Source of the DNA: Microbacteriaceae bacterium 3FA27C10
Lineage (GTDB): Bacteria > Actinomycetota > Actinomycetes > Actinomycetales > Microbacteriaceae
Reading direction: 5' to 3'
Length of the DNA stretch: 58,341 nt
Assembly: GCA_005502775.1 (NCBI GenBank)
Contig: SCNI01000022.1
Span: forward strand, 1 to 58,341
Shown here: piece by piece, positions 41,980 through 50,075 of the stretch
Layout: each line of letters begins with the position of its first letter
Numbering within the stretch: the stretch's first letter is position 1
The notes under the pieces: generated by a model
The model's database searches: none
What the model was told of the DNA's origin: nothing
The model's input: only the letters and a program-made list of their open reading frames with translations
Made by a program: the position numbers and the translations under genes

Positions 41980-43238
41980 CCTGGATCCAGCACACCCGCA
42001 CCCGGCTCCTGGCAGCGGGCCTGATCGTGTCAGCGATCATGACCGCAGGCACGGCCGGTCCCGCTGCTGCCGCCGAGTACCCGAGCTGGGAGGATGTTCT
42101 CGCCGCGCAAGCGAACGAAACAACAAAGCAAGCTGAGATCGGAAGCATTCAGCAACTGATCACGGGGCTCAGCGCGGACGTCACGGCCGCTCAGGAGCGA
42201 TCCATCCAGCTGGGCGCCGCGTACGAAATCGCGCAGGAACGGTTCGACACTGCACTGTTCCGGTCAGAGGAATTGCGAGCTCAAGCTCTAACCGCTCAGG
42301 TGACCGCGGACGCCTCCTCGCGGCAAGCGGGCCGGTTCGCCGCGCTCCTCTCCCGCTCCGGTGACACCGGACTGTCAATGACCTTGCTGCTGAGTGAATC
42401 CGGCGACGCCGACAACCTGCTGTATCAGCTCGGGACCATGAGCAAGATCACCGAATCATCGACACAGGTGTATCGCCAGGCCGCCCAGGATGCGAACACT
42501 GCTGCGGCGCTCACCAATCAGGCGGACGTCGCCGCCACCGAACTTGAATCGCTCGCCGGAGAAGCCGCCCGTGTCCGCGACGAGGCCATAGCTGCACAGC
42601 AGACGGTAGAAGACGCCCTCGCCGCGCAACAGGCCAACCAAGCTGATCTCGAGGCGCAGCTGGCTGTCCTGACGGAAAATCGGACCGCGACAGAAGCCGA
42701 CTACAACGCCGGCGTTGCAGCACGAGCGGCCGCCGAAGCCGCTGCCGCCGCCGCGCGAGCTACAGCAGCAGCGGAAGCTGCCGAAGCGGCAGCAGCAGCC
42801 GGCCAGCCCGTGGCGACCGCATCCGGGTGGTCAAGTCCTTTCCCGGGCGCGTTCTCCACCGACGAATACGGCATGAGGGTCAACCCCGTTGATGGCGGCT
42901 ACCGCCTCCACGCGGGACTGGACCTCGCCTACAACGGCGGCACCTGCGGCGCCCCGGTCTACGCTGCCGCTGCGGGCGAAGTCACGTTCGCCGGACCGAA
43001 CGGGGGACTGGGCAACAATGTGCAAGTCGGGCACGGCGGCGGTGTGACCACCAGCTACGCCCACAACACCAGCGTCATCGTCGGTCGCGGAGAGTCTGTT
43101 GCTGCCGGTCAGATCCTCGCCTACGCCGGCACAACCGGGAACTCCACCGGTTGCCACCTGCACTTCGAAACCCGGGTGAGCGGAAACCCGCAAGATCCGC
43201 GCGCGTTCATGGCCGATCGGGGAGTGGGATTCGGATGA
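41976..43238 (+). CDS. M23-family peptidase 2 with coiled coil
   Basis: A 420-residue exported protein with a signal peptide (ending AAAAEYP), a long coiled coil (about 40-270, Ala/Gln/Glu-rich), and an M23 domain (about 290-415) with HAGLDLAYNGG and HLHFETR. It resembles EnvC/NlpD-type or RipA-associated hydrolases. The start overlaps the previous stop and its own stop overlaps the next start, so three genes are coupled. Confidence 0.85.
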   Translation: MTWIQHTRTRLLAAGLIVSAIMTAGTAGPAAAAEYPSWEDVLAAQANETTKQAEIGSIQQLITGLSADVTAAQERSIQLGAAYEIAQERFDTALFRSEELRAQALTAQVTADASSRQAGRFAALLSRSGDTGLSMTLLLSESGDADNLLYQLGTMSKITESSTQVYRQAAQDANTAAALTNQADVAATELESLAGEAARVRDEAIAAQQTVEDALAAQQANQADLEAQLAVLTENRTATEADYNAGVAARAAAEAAAAAARATAAAEAAEAAAAAGQPVATASGWSSPFPGAFSTDEYGMRVNPVDGGYRLHAGLDLAYNGGTCGAPVYAAAAGEVTFAGPNGGLGNNVQVGHGGGVTTSYAHNTSVIVGRGESVAAGQILAYAGTTGNSTGCHLHFETRVSGNPQDPRAFMADRGVGFG

Positions 43239-43561
43239 AGCAGTGGATGACCGTGCTTCTGACAGCCGCGGTTCTCGCTGTGGCAACCTTCTTGGTCACG
43301 CTGCCCGTCCAGATCGCGGAGGCCCACGTGCCCCTGCTTCCTCCCGCATCGACGACGCAGCTTGTGCAGCTGCCCAGTGGCCAGGCCGAGTCGCCCGCCC
43401 CGCACCCGTCGAGTCCGGACAACCACACCGATGATGTCGCGTGGCGTATGGGCGTCGTGATCGCCGTCCCCGTGCTTGCGGTGCTGCTCGCGTTACTTAT
43501 CTCAACGATCCGGCGGCGCCGGACACACCGACCCGTCAAGCGACCAGGACAAAGCTATTGA
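43235..43561 (+). CDS. Small membrane protein in the copper-island peptidase operon
   Basis: A 108-residue protein with an N-terminal signal or anchor helix (TVLLTAAVLAVATFLVTLPV), a Pro/Ser/His linker, and a second helix (MGVVIAVPVLAVLLALLIST) before a basic tail. The ATG overlaps the upstream stop (ATGA), and the TGA overlaps the downstream TTG. No family is recognised. Confidence 0.65.
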   Translation: MKQWMTVLLTAAVLAVATFLVTLPVQIAEAHVPLLPPASTTQLVQLPSGQAESPAPHPSSPDNHTDDVAWRMGVVIAVPVLAVLLALLISTIRRRRTHRPVKRPGQSY

Positions 43562-44478
43562 AACCCCGTACCCGAACCGTCATCGCCCTCACCGCCTTTG
43601 CACTGGCCGGCAGCACGCTGACCGGTTGCACATCCGGAACCGCCCCCCGCGCTGACGCCGCCGTCGAATTCGACCACACGCACGGGCTGGGTTACGACGG
43701 TGGGACAGGAATTGTGTTCGCCGCCACCCACACCGGAGTGTGGGAACTGCCCACCAACCGGCTTCCCTCCTCGTTCGGATCAGGAAGCCTCGTCAGCCCT
43801 CGAGGTGACCTCCCTCACCTCATCGAGAACCGCCGGCAAGACACGATGGGGTTCTTCGTGACCGACACCGGCCTCCTCCTCGGCTCCGGGCACCCGGACC
43901 CGGCCGATCCCACCGCCCCTGCCAACCTCGGACTGATCACGAGTGACGACGCGGCCCGCGAATGGACAGCGGTGTCCCTCGGCGGAGAAGTCGATTTCCA
44001 CGACATCGCCGCCACCACGACCCCGACCGGTGCAATGCGTGTCTACGGATACGACGCAACCAGGGCAACGATCCTCACCAGCGACGACGGCGGAACGACC
44101 TGGTCAGAGGGCGCCGCTGTCGAGCTCCGAGACATGACGATCGACCCCACCAACCCCGACCGCGTCTACGCCACGACAGCCGCCGGCCTGCAGGTCAGTA
44201 CCGACATCGCACGCACCTTCACCCCCGTGGCCGACGCCCCCGCGCTGCTTCTTCTTATCGACGCCACCGACACCGGCTACGTCGGTATCGACACCGCAGG
44301 CATCATCTGGCACAACGACGGTGCCGGCTGGGTGCAAGGCGCCACCGTCGCCGGAGAACCCCAAGCACTCACATTCGTTGGAGGCTCCGCCCCGTGGCTA
44401 CTCATCAGCGACGACCGCGGAGTGGTCGCCACCGCCGACCTCGGAGCCAGCATCGTCCCCCTCGTGGAGGCACCTTGA
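43558..44478 (+). CDS. F510_1955-like glycosylhydrolase-type lipoprotein (beta-propeller)
   Basis: A 306-residue lipoprotein with lipobox LTGC (signal in the first ~22 residues). The body has BNR-like repeats (SDDGGTTWSEGA, STDIARTFTPV, DAAREWTAV), typical of sialidase/photosystem-stability-type propellers, and a DHTHGLGYDGG start. Proteins of this type accompany copper genes in actinobacteria. The enzyme activity is not established. A TTG start is chosen because it overlaps the previous stop (TTGA) and gives a clean signal peptide. Confidence 0.7.
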   Translation: MKPRTRTVIALTAFALAGSTLTGCTSGTAPRADAAVEFDHTHGLGYDGGTGIVFAATHTGVWELPTNRLPSSFGSGSLVSPRGDLPHLIENRRQDTMGFFVTDTGLLLGSGHPDPADPTAPANLGLITSDDAAREWTAVSLGGEVDFHDIAATTTPTGAMRVYGYDATRATILTSDDGGTTWSEGAAVELRDMTIDPTNPDRVYATTAAGLQVSTDIARTFTPVADAPALLLLIDATDTGYVGIDTAGIIWHNDGAGWVQGATVAGEPQALTFVGGSAPWLLISDDRGVVATADLGASIVPLVEAP

Positions 44479-44578
44479 CCCCTGAACCAGACTCGACGGT
44501 CGTCGATAGAACCATCCACCCGCCCGGCGTACCGTCGGAAACGCAACATCATCGGCCCGCAATCGAAGGAGAGATGCA

Positions 44579-44983
44579 ATGTCCGTCATCGAAGAAATGC
44601 TGAACAGCTACCCCCGCGACCTCGGCACCGTCGACAAAGAGAAGCTCGCCGCCTGTATCGCTGCGTGTCTGGAATGCACCCAGTCGTGCACCGCCTGCGC
44701 CGACGCGTGCCTCAGTGAAGACATGGTGAGTGAACTCACCTCCTGCATTCGAACCAACCTCGATTGCGCCGATGTCTGCGCAGCCGCCACCGCGGTCCTT
44801 TCCCGGCACACCGGCTCCAACGAGGCCACCCTCCGGGCTGTTGTCGAAGCGTGCCGTGCCGCGTGCGCCAGCTGTGCGACAGAGTGCGAGAAGCACGCAG
44901 GCATGCACGAGCATTGCCGGATCTGCGCCGAAGCGTGCCGGCGCTGCGAGCAAGCATGCGCCGACCTTCTCGCGACCCTCTAA
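44579..44983 (+). CDS. Csp-type four-helix copper storage protein
   Basis: A 134-residue Cys-rich protein of the DUF326/Csp family. Cysteines are spaced along four predicted helices (CIAACLECTQSCTACADAC, CIRTNLDCADVC, CRAACASCATEC, CRICAEACRRCEQAC). In the family these line the inside of a helix bundle and hold many Cu(I) ions. It has no signal peptide, so it is cytosolic. The ATG has GAAGGAGAG upstream. Confidence 0.9.
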   Translation: MSVIEEMLNSYPRDLGTVDKEKLAACIAACLECTQSCTACADACLSEDMVSELTSCIRTNLDCADVCAAATAVLSRHTGSNEATLRAVVEACRAACASCATECEKHAGMHEHCRICAEACRRCEQACADLLATL

Positions 44984-45190
44984 GCGCCCCCGCCACCCCG
45001 ACGTGGAGTCCCGCGAGCAGGCAACTCCACGATCAGCTCCTGGCGGCGCTGAGTCACACCCCTCCCGGTAGCCGCACTGACGCCGTCCGGCGCTGCGCCT
45101 CCGACCTATCTACGGACCTCGACGCGGGGGCGATCGCTTCCGCGCGGGCGGAAGCGATCCTCACCCAACTCATCCAGATCAGTCAGGCTG

Positions 45191-45493
45191 CTACGAGCGC
45201 ACCAGCCGAGCGATCGCGTCCGACGCCTCCTTGATCTTCGCTTCGCCCTCTTCGCCGCCCAGCTGCACCGCGTCGACGACGCAGTGCTTCAGGTGGTCAT
45301 CGAGCAACCCCAAGGCCACGCTCTCCAGCGCTGAGGTCAGGGCGGAGATCTGCGTCAGAATATCGATGCAGTACTTCTCGTCGTCCACCATCCGGGCGAC
45401 ACCGCGGGCTTGTCCCTCGATGCGTTTCAGGCGCGCAAGGTACTTCTCCTTATCGGTGATGTAGCCGTGGTGCGCAGAGGCGACGTCGGTCAT
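45191..45493 (-). CDS. csoR: Copper-sensing repressor CsoR
   Basis: A 100-residue CsoR/RcnR-family repressor. The Cu(I) ligands are Cys42, His67 and Cys71, with the 25- and 4-residue spacing of M. tuberculosis CsoR. The signature YLARLKRIEGQARGVARMV is present. The ATG at 45493 is preferred over the longer frame. It lies 25 bp after copB on the same strand, so copB-csoR form one unit and CsoR feeds back on its own expression. Confidence 0.95.
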   Translation of the reverse strand: MTDVASAHHGYITDKEKYLARLKRIEGQARGVARMVDDEKYCIDILTQISALTSALESVALGLLDDHLKHCVVDAVQLGGEEGEAKIKEASDAIARLVRS

Positions 45494-45518
45494 CGTGTGC
45501 TTCTTCCTGATAGCCCGA

Positions 45519-47693
45519 TCATCGGGACGCGGTCTCTGACAGGCGGGCGGTGGGGGTGGAACGGTCCAGAGCTGCACGGACGCTCGTGTCGGGGTCCAGC
45601 TGCAGTCGGCGCAGGAGCTGAGCGTTCACCGCCACAACGATCGTAGACAACGACATCAAGATTGCACCCACAGACATCGGAAGAACGAAACCGATCGGAG
45701 CCAGAACCCCCGCCGCCAGCGGCACCGAGATCAGGTTGTATCCAGCCGCCCACCACAGGTTCTGCTTCATCTTCCGGTAACTGGCTCGTGACAACTCGAT
45801 GACGCTCAGTACCGAGCGCGGGTCATCGCTTGCCAGGATCACTCCCGCGGACGCGATCGCTACATCGGTGCCGGCGCCGATCGCTATTCCGACGTCAGCC
45901 TGAGCCAGTGCGGGAGCGTCATTGACGCCATCCCCGACCATCGCAACCCGCCGATGCTCCGCCTGCAGTTCCTTCACCTTGCCCGACTTGTCTTCCGGAC
46001 GCACTCCGGCGAAGTAGCGGTCGATTCCCAACTCCGCGGCTACGGAGTGGGCGACAGCCTCGGCATCTCCCGTGATCATGACCACCCCGATGCCTTGCGC
46101 GCGAAGGGCGTCGATCGCCTGCCGAGACTCCTCCCGGATCTCGTCCGCGAGCTTGAGGGCGCCGATGACTGCACCGTCGACCAGGACGTGCAGGATGATC
46201 GCACCGTCCTCCCGCCACGAATCGGCGACACCGAGCTCTATCTGATGCTCTTGCTCGAGCAGATTGGGCCCCCCGACCTGAACCCGTGCACCGGCAACGG
46301 TCGCGGTCACCCCGACAGCGGGGGAGGAGGCGAAATCGGCGGCAGCCGGAATCGAGAGGTTCCGTGCTCGGGCAGCATTGACGATGGCGCGGGCCAGCGG
46401 GTGCTCAGAATCCGCTTCCGCCGCAGCAGCCAGAGTCAGCACCTCCTCGTCCGAGCGACCTTCCCTTGCTTCGATCGCGGTCACAGTCGGTTCACCCTTG
46501 GTGAGCGTTCCAGTCTTGTCGAACAGCACCGTGTCGACGGTGCGCATGCTCTCCAACGCCAGACGATCCTTGATCAGAACCCCACCTCGAGCGGCGCGCT
46601 CGGTGGCAATCGAAACCACCAACGGAATCGCCAGGCCGAGAGCGTGGGGGCAGGCAATCACGAGCACGGTGATGGTCCGGACGACCGCCTCATCGGGCAG
46701 ACCGATTGCCGTCCACACAATGGCGGTGATGACTCCTGCCCCGAGCGCGAACCAGAACAGCCATCCAGCTGCTGTGTCCGCGATCCGCTGGGCGCGCGAG
46801 GACGAGTTCTGCGCATCCGTGACCAGCCGCTGAATGCCGGCCAGGGCGGTGTCCGCACCTACCGCCGTGATCTCGACCCGCAATCCGGAATCCGTCGCGA
46901 CGGTCCCCGCGACAACCATCTGGCCCTCACCCTTTCGGATGGGACGGGATTCACCCGTGATCATCGACTCGTCCATGCTGGCCGAACCCGAGATGATGCG
47001 GCCGTCGGCCGGCACCCGGCCCCCAGGCCGGACAACGACAACGTCCCCCAGCACCAGATCTGCAGGGGCAACCGAAACGGTGGATTCCCCATCGACGCGT
47101 TCGGCCTCATCGGGCAGCAGAGCAGCGAGGGAATCAAGAGCGGACGTCGTCTGCGCCAACGATCGCATCTCGATCCAGTGCCCGAGAAGCATGATCACGA
47201 TCAGCAGGGCAAGCTCCCACCAGAAGTCCAGCTCGTGATCGACCAGACCAAGAGTGGCCCCCCAGGACGCGAAGAACGCCACCGTGATCGCCAACGCGAT
47301 CAACAGCATCATCCCGGGCTTGAGAGCCCGCAGCTCGCTGACCGCCCCCGTGAGGAAGGGCCGGCCGCCCCAGACGTACATCACCGTTCCGAGGACGGGA
47401 GAGATCCATCCGACCCACGCCGCATCTGGGAGTGAGTAGCCGAGAATCATGGCGAACATCGGCGAGAACACCACAACGGGTACAGCGATAACCAGCATGA
47501 TCCAGAACAACCGCCGAAACTGGCCCACATGATCACCGTGACCCGAATGACCGCCATGACCTGAATGGTCGTGGTGGCCCTCGTGTCCACTCGCCATCTG
47601 GTGCCCGGCGTGCGGGTCCGACGCCTCCGCGGCCCCGGGTGTCTTCTCGGGTGCGGCCGTAACTGGATGCTGATGTCCTGAGTGGTTTTCCAC
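45519..47693 (-). CDS. copB: Copper P1B-3-type ATPase CopB
   Basis: A 724-residue metal pump. It has no HMA domain but a His-rich N-terminus (HSGHGGHSGHGDH). The membrane motif is ACPHALGLAIP (CPH), which defines the CopB class (Cu2+ or Cu+/Ag+). The phosphorylation site is FDKTGTLTKG, and SEHPLARAI and [17 protein letters not shown] are present. The GTG start has AGGAG. A CsoR-type box lies 25 bp upstream. Confidence 0.95.
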   Translation of the reverse strand: MENHSGHQHPVTAAPEKTPGAAEASDPHAGHQMASGHEGHHDHSGHGGHSGHGDHVGQFRRLFWIMLVIAVPVVVFSPMFAMILGYSLPDAAWVGWISPVLGTVMYVWGGRPFLTGAVSELRALKPGMMLLIALAITVAFFASWGATLGLVDHELDFWWELALLIVIMLLGHWIEMRSLAQTTSALDSLAALLPDEAERVDGESTVSVAPADLVLGDVVVVRPGGRVPADGRIISGSASMDESMITGESRPIRKGEGQMVVAGTVATDSGLRVEITAVGADTALAGIQRLVTDAQNSSSRAQRIADTAAGWLFWFALGAGVITAIVWTAIGLPDEAVVRTITVLVIACPHALGLAIPLVVSIATERAARGGVLIKDRLALESMRTVDTVLFDKTGTLTKGEPTVTAIEAREGRSDEEVLTLAAAAEADSEHPLARAIVNAARARNLSIPAAADFASSPAVGVTATVAGARVQVGGPNLLEQEHQIELGVADSWREDGAIILHVLVDGAVIGALKLADEIREESRQAIDALRAQGIGVVMITGDAEAVAHSVAAELGIDRYFAGVRPEDKSGKVKELQAEHRRVAMVGDGVNDAPALAQADVGIAIGAGTDVAIASAGVILASDDPRSVLSVIELSRASYRKMKQNLWWAAGYNLISVPLAAGVLAPIGFVLPMSVGAILMSLSTIVVAVNAQLLRRLQLDPDTSVRAALDRSTPTARLSETASR

Positions 47694-47717
47694 GAATTCT
47701 CCTGCCCATCCTCATTA

Positions 47718-47732
47718 TACCCCCTAGGGGTA
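47718..47732. promoter_or_regulatory. CsoR-type operator before copB-csoR
   Basis: TACCCCCTAGGGGTA, a near-perfect dyad of C4/G4 tracts, lies 25 bp upstream of the copB GTG. It is the clearest copy of the box in the plasmid. Confidence 0.7.
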
Positions 47733-47771
47733 CAGGGTGTAAGTGATGTGCCCGTATCCGTATTCCCGTAG

Positions 47772-48923
47772 CTATGCCGCCGGACTGGGCAGGAACCGCC
47801 GCTCTATCCGCACCCGAAGTTTGGTGAAGGGCGACTCGACTGCCCAGAAGACAACCTGGGAGACCAGCAGGGTGACGAGCAGTGAGATCGTGTCGGTGGC
47901 TATCGGCGCATCCAGCAGTGGGCCGATGAGAGCAATCACGATCTTGTGCAGCAGGTAGAAGGAGAACGACAGCATGCCCAGCCGCACAAGCACCCGACTA
48001 TTCAGCAGCCGACCGACGAGCCCATTCGCGCGTGTGGTCACGAACCAGAAGATCGGAAGGAGTGCCAGGCACTGGACCGTCGTGGCGATGCTCAACCGAA
48101 ACGACAGAGCCGGCACCGTCGCGCTCACAGCGAGGATCACCAAGGCGGCAGTCGCGATCCATCCCAGATTTCGCGAGAGCCACCGCCGGAGACGGCCCGT
48201 CAGACGTTCCGCGTCACCCAGGACGGGATTGAGCAGGAGCGCGAAGGCGGCGCCCCAGAGGATGCTATCGATGCGGGTATCGGTCGAGAAGTAGAGCCGA
48301 TCGAAATCGGCGCCGTTCAGACCGAGAAAGATGCGCCACCCCGCGATCACGAGGGCGACACTGACCAATCCCCATCCCACCCAGCTGCGACGGGCGCCGA
48401 ATCGATAGGCCAACAACAGGGCGAGAGGAACGATGAGGTAGTACTGCTCCTCTACAGCCAGGGACCACATCTGGCTGGTCTCGGGCGGGAGACTCTCGTA
48501 TCCGGCCTCCACGATGTAGTAGTTCGTGTAGTTCAGGAATTCGGCGAGGACGCCCCACCCGCTGATCGAGGCTGGAAGGATGCCGGCCGCGGCGAGAGCC
48601 AGCGAGATGACGATGGTGAAGTAGGCGGCCGGCAGGATGCGGAAGGTTCGTCGGAGATAGAACCGGGTCAGGTGGATTCGCCCAGACTTCTCCAGCTCCT
48701 TGCGAAGAAGCGTGGTGATGAGAAATCCGCTCAGGAAGAAGAACACGGTCACCCCGACGTACCCGGGCCACTGCCCCTGATCGGTGCGTCCGTGACCGAC
48801 GAACACCACCAGGACGGCAAGAGCTCGCAGCCCGTCTAGAGAGGGGATACGAGAGGTGTCGGGCAAGGGAGGTGAGATGGGCGAATGGTGGTTGCGCGGT
48901 AACGGGCCGCGGAGGGAGAGCAC
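47772..48923 (-). CDS. OafA/YrhL-type membrane acyltransferase
   Basis: A 383-residue acyltransferase-3 protein with about ten membrane helices. Family signatures are SLDGLRALAVLVVFVGHG (catalytic-type His after the first helix), FFFLSGFLITTLL, and WSLAVEEQYYL. Such enzymes add acyl groups to cell-surface glycans or lipids. The GTG at 48923 gives a 25-residue N-terminal lead that may be too long. It lies 36 bp past the copB box; no link to copper is shown. Confidence 0.85.
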   Translation of the reverse strand: MLSLRGPLPRNHHSPISPPLPDTSRIPSLDGLRALAVLVVFVGHGRTDQGQWPGYVGVTVFFFLSGFLITTLLRKELEKSGRIHLTRFYLRRTFRILPAAYFTIVISLALAAAGILPASISGWGVLAEFLNYTNYYIVEAGYESLPPETSQMWSLAVEEQYYLIVPLALLLAYRFGARRSWVGWGLVSVALVIAGWRIFLGLNGADFDRLYFSTDTRIDSILWGAAFALLLNPVLGDAERLTGRLRRWLSRNLGWIATAALVILAVSATVPALSFRLSIATTVQCLALLPIFWFVTTRANGLVGRLLNSRVLVRLGMLSFSFYLLHKIVIALIGPLLDAPIATDTISLLVTLLVSQVVFWAVESPFTKLRVRIERRFLPSPAA

Positions 48924-49043
48924 GAAGAAGTCCTTGATTCGAGTAGCCAGAAGAGGCGTATCGGCTAGGAGCGATACGAGGAGCCAGCACGCTCAGTGGC
49001 CGGACGGTTGTCGACGGCGCGGCGCGCAAACGGGTACACCAAT

Positions 49044-49061
49044 AAGCCCCGTACAGGGCTT
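49044..49061. terminator. Hairpin between the ISRT protein 3 and acyltransferase genes
   Basis: AAGCCC and GGGCTT pair around a 6-base loop, 17 bases after the stop of the gene at 49079 (minus strand). Its position suits a terminator. Confidence 0.4.
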
Positions 49062-49078
49062 GGAAGAGGGTCCTCGTT

Positions 49079-49486
49079 CTAGGTTCGGCTAATTGAGAGC
49101 GCAGCCAGGGATGGCGCAGGTAAGGCTCGCAGGTTCAACGGTGCGGTGAGGACAATTAGTTCTGGACTCGCAAAGAGCGAAGAAGCCACCGATGGCACAT
49201 CGGCAACGCTGCCTACCGTGTCCACCGCGCGCGGGGGCACAGTGCCGTCGTGGTCGATCTCGAAATGTTCGTGATGAGCTGGGGAGGGCTCGTCATCTCT
49301 GCTGGCCAGCCCTGCAGCGGACCCGGTCACTGGATTGGTGATCCCGGAAACGTGGCTCGCGCCGTCGGACGAGTGCTGTGGAACGACATGAACCAAAGCG
49401 GTAGAGATGATCAGCGCGAGGAGAGTGACCGCCGCAACAAGAAGGCTCAATGGGCGGGCAGGCCGAAAGACAACATCAACTCGCAT
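49079..49486 (-). CDS. ISRT-tailed exported protein 3 (DUF6153-like)
   Basis: A 135-residue protein with an N-terminal membrane helix (LSLLVAAVTLLALIISTALVHVV), a His-rich middle (HHEHFEIDHDG), and the C-terminal tail AALSISRT. It ends like the two copper-island proteins at 39077 and 40345, but the second hydrophobic span is weaker. The ATG has a perfect GGAGGTAGCG site. It lies divergent from the Zn/Cd repressor gene, so its metal may differ from copper. Confidence 0.65.
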   Translation of the reverse strand: MRVDVVFRPARPLSLLVAAVTLLALIISTALVHVVPQHSSDGASHVSGITNPVTGSAAGLASRDDEPSPAHHEHFEIDHDGTVPPRAVDTVGSVADVPSVASSLFASPELIVLTAPLNLRALPAPSLAALSISRT

Positions 49487-49701
49487 CGCTACCTCCAACC
49501 CACCAATGCTCTCGCGGGCACGCGGCGATCACCGAATCGAACGGTATCCTCCAACAACATTCTCAGGAGGAGGGCCAGAACCAAGCTGCCTACTGACGCA
49601 GGCCAGCCCGCAAAGGTGGTCCGCGAAGACATCAATGGACGCGTCCACAACCTCATCACAAGCCTGACGTATCGCTTCCATCTTTTCGCGCTTATGTAAT
49701 A

Positions 49702-49721
49702 ATCTGCGTATGGATGCAGAT
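49702..49721. promoter_or_regulatory. Operator dyad over the ArsR-type gene start
   Basis: ATCTGC and GCAGAT flank an 8-base spacer that includes the ATG at 49710. TAATAAT just before it can act as a -10 element. ArsR/SmtB repressors bind such dyads at their own promoter. The transcript may be leaderless. Confidence 0.55.
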
Positions 49722-50075
49722 AAGGCGATTTGTGGCCGCGAGCCCGACAGCCAGTTCGTGGAGCTCGCCGTCGAAGTTTTCACGATGCTGGCCGACGCAA
49801 CTCGGGTCCGACTGATCCTGGCCCTTCGAGATGGCGAACGATCCGTGAACGCGCTGGCTGAGGCCGTCGATAAGTCCCCGGCCGCGGTATCGCAGCATTT
49901 GGCCAAGTTGCGCCTGGCGAGGTTCGTCGCCACCCGGCAAGAAGGCACGCGCGTCTACTACCGCTTGGAAAACGAGCACGCCAGCCAGCTCGTCTCGGAC
50001 GCGATCTTCCAAGCGGAGCACTCGCTCGGAGGAACCCCTCGTCACCACCACGCTCGAGCTGAGGCCACGAAGTGA
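49710..50075 (+). CDS. ArsR/SmtB-type metal-sensing repressor
   Basis: A 121-residue winged-helix repressor: VFTMLADATRVRLILAL, SVNALAEAVDKSPAAVSQHLAKL (recognition helix), and the wing FVATRQEGTRVYYRL. The C-terminal helix carries His and Glu ligands (ENEHASQLVSDAIFQAEH) followed by HHHARAE, typical of alpha-5 Zn/Co/Ni sensors. The cysteine near the N-terminus (Cys8) is alone, so a CadC-type thiolate site is not complete. It is coupled to the CDF exporter. Confidence 0.85.
   Translation: MDADKAICGREPDSQFVELAVEVFTMLADATRVRLILALRDGERSVNALAEAVDKSPAAVSQHLAKLRLARFVATRQEGTRVYYRLENEHASQLVSDAIFQAEHSLGGTPRHHHARAEATK

Noticed and set aside
45000..45234. Plus-strand frame between the Csp gene and csoR (reads SRQLHDQLLAALSHTPPGS...)
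   Set aside because: Helical-looking, but no start codon with a ribosome site, and it runs into the csoR coding region. Could be a decayed small gene; not supported enough to list.
45954..47435. 493-codon ORF on the plus strand across copB
   Set aside because: Antisense shadow of copB. No motif, no ribosome site, and composition typical of a reversed GC-rich gene.
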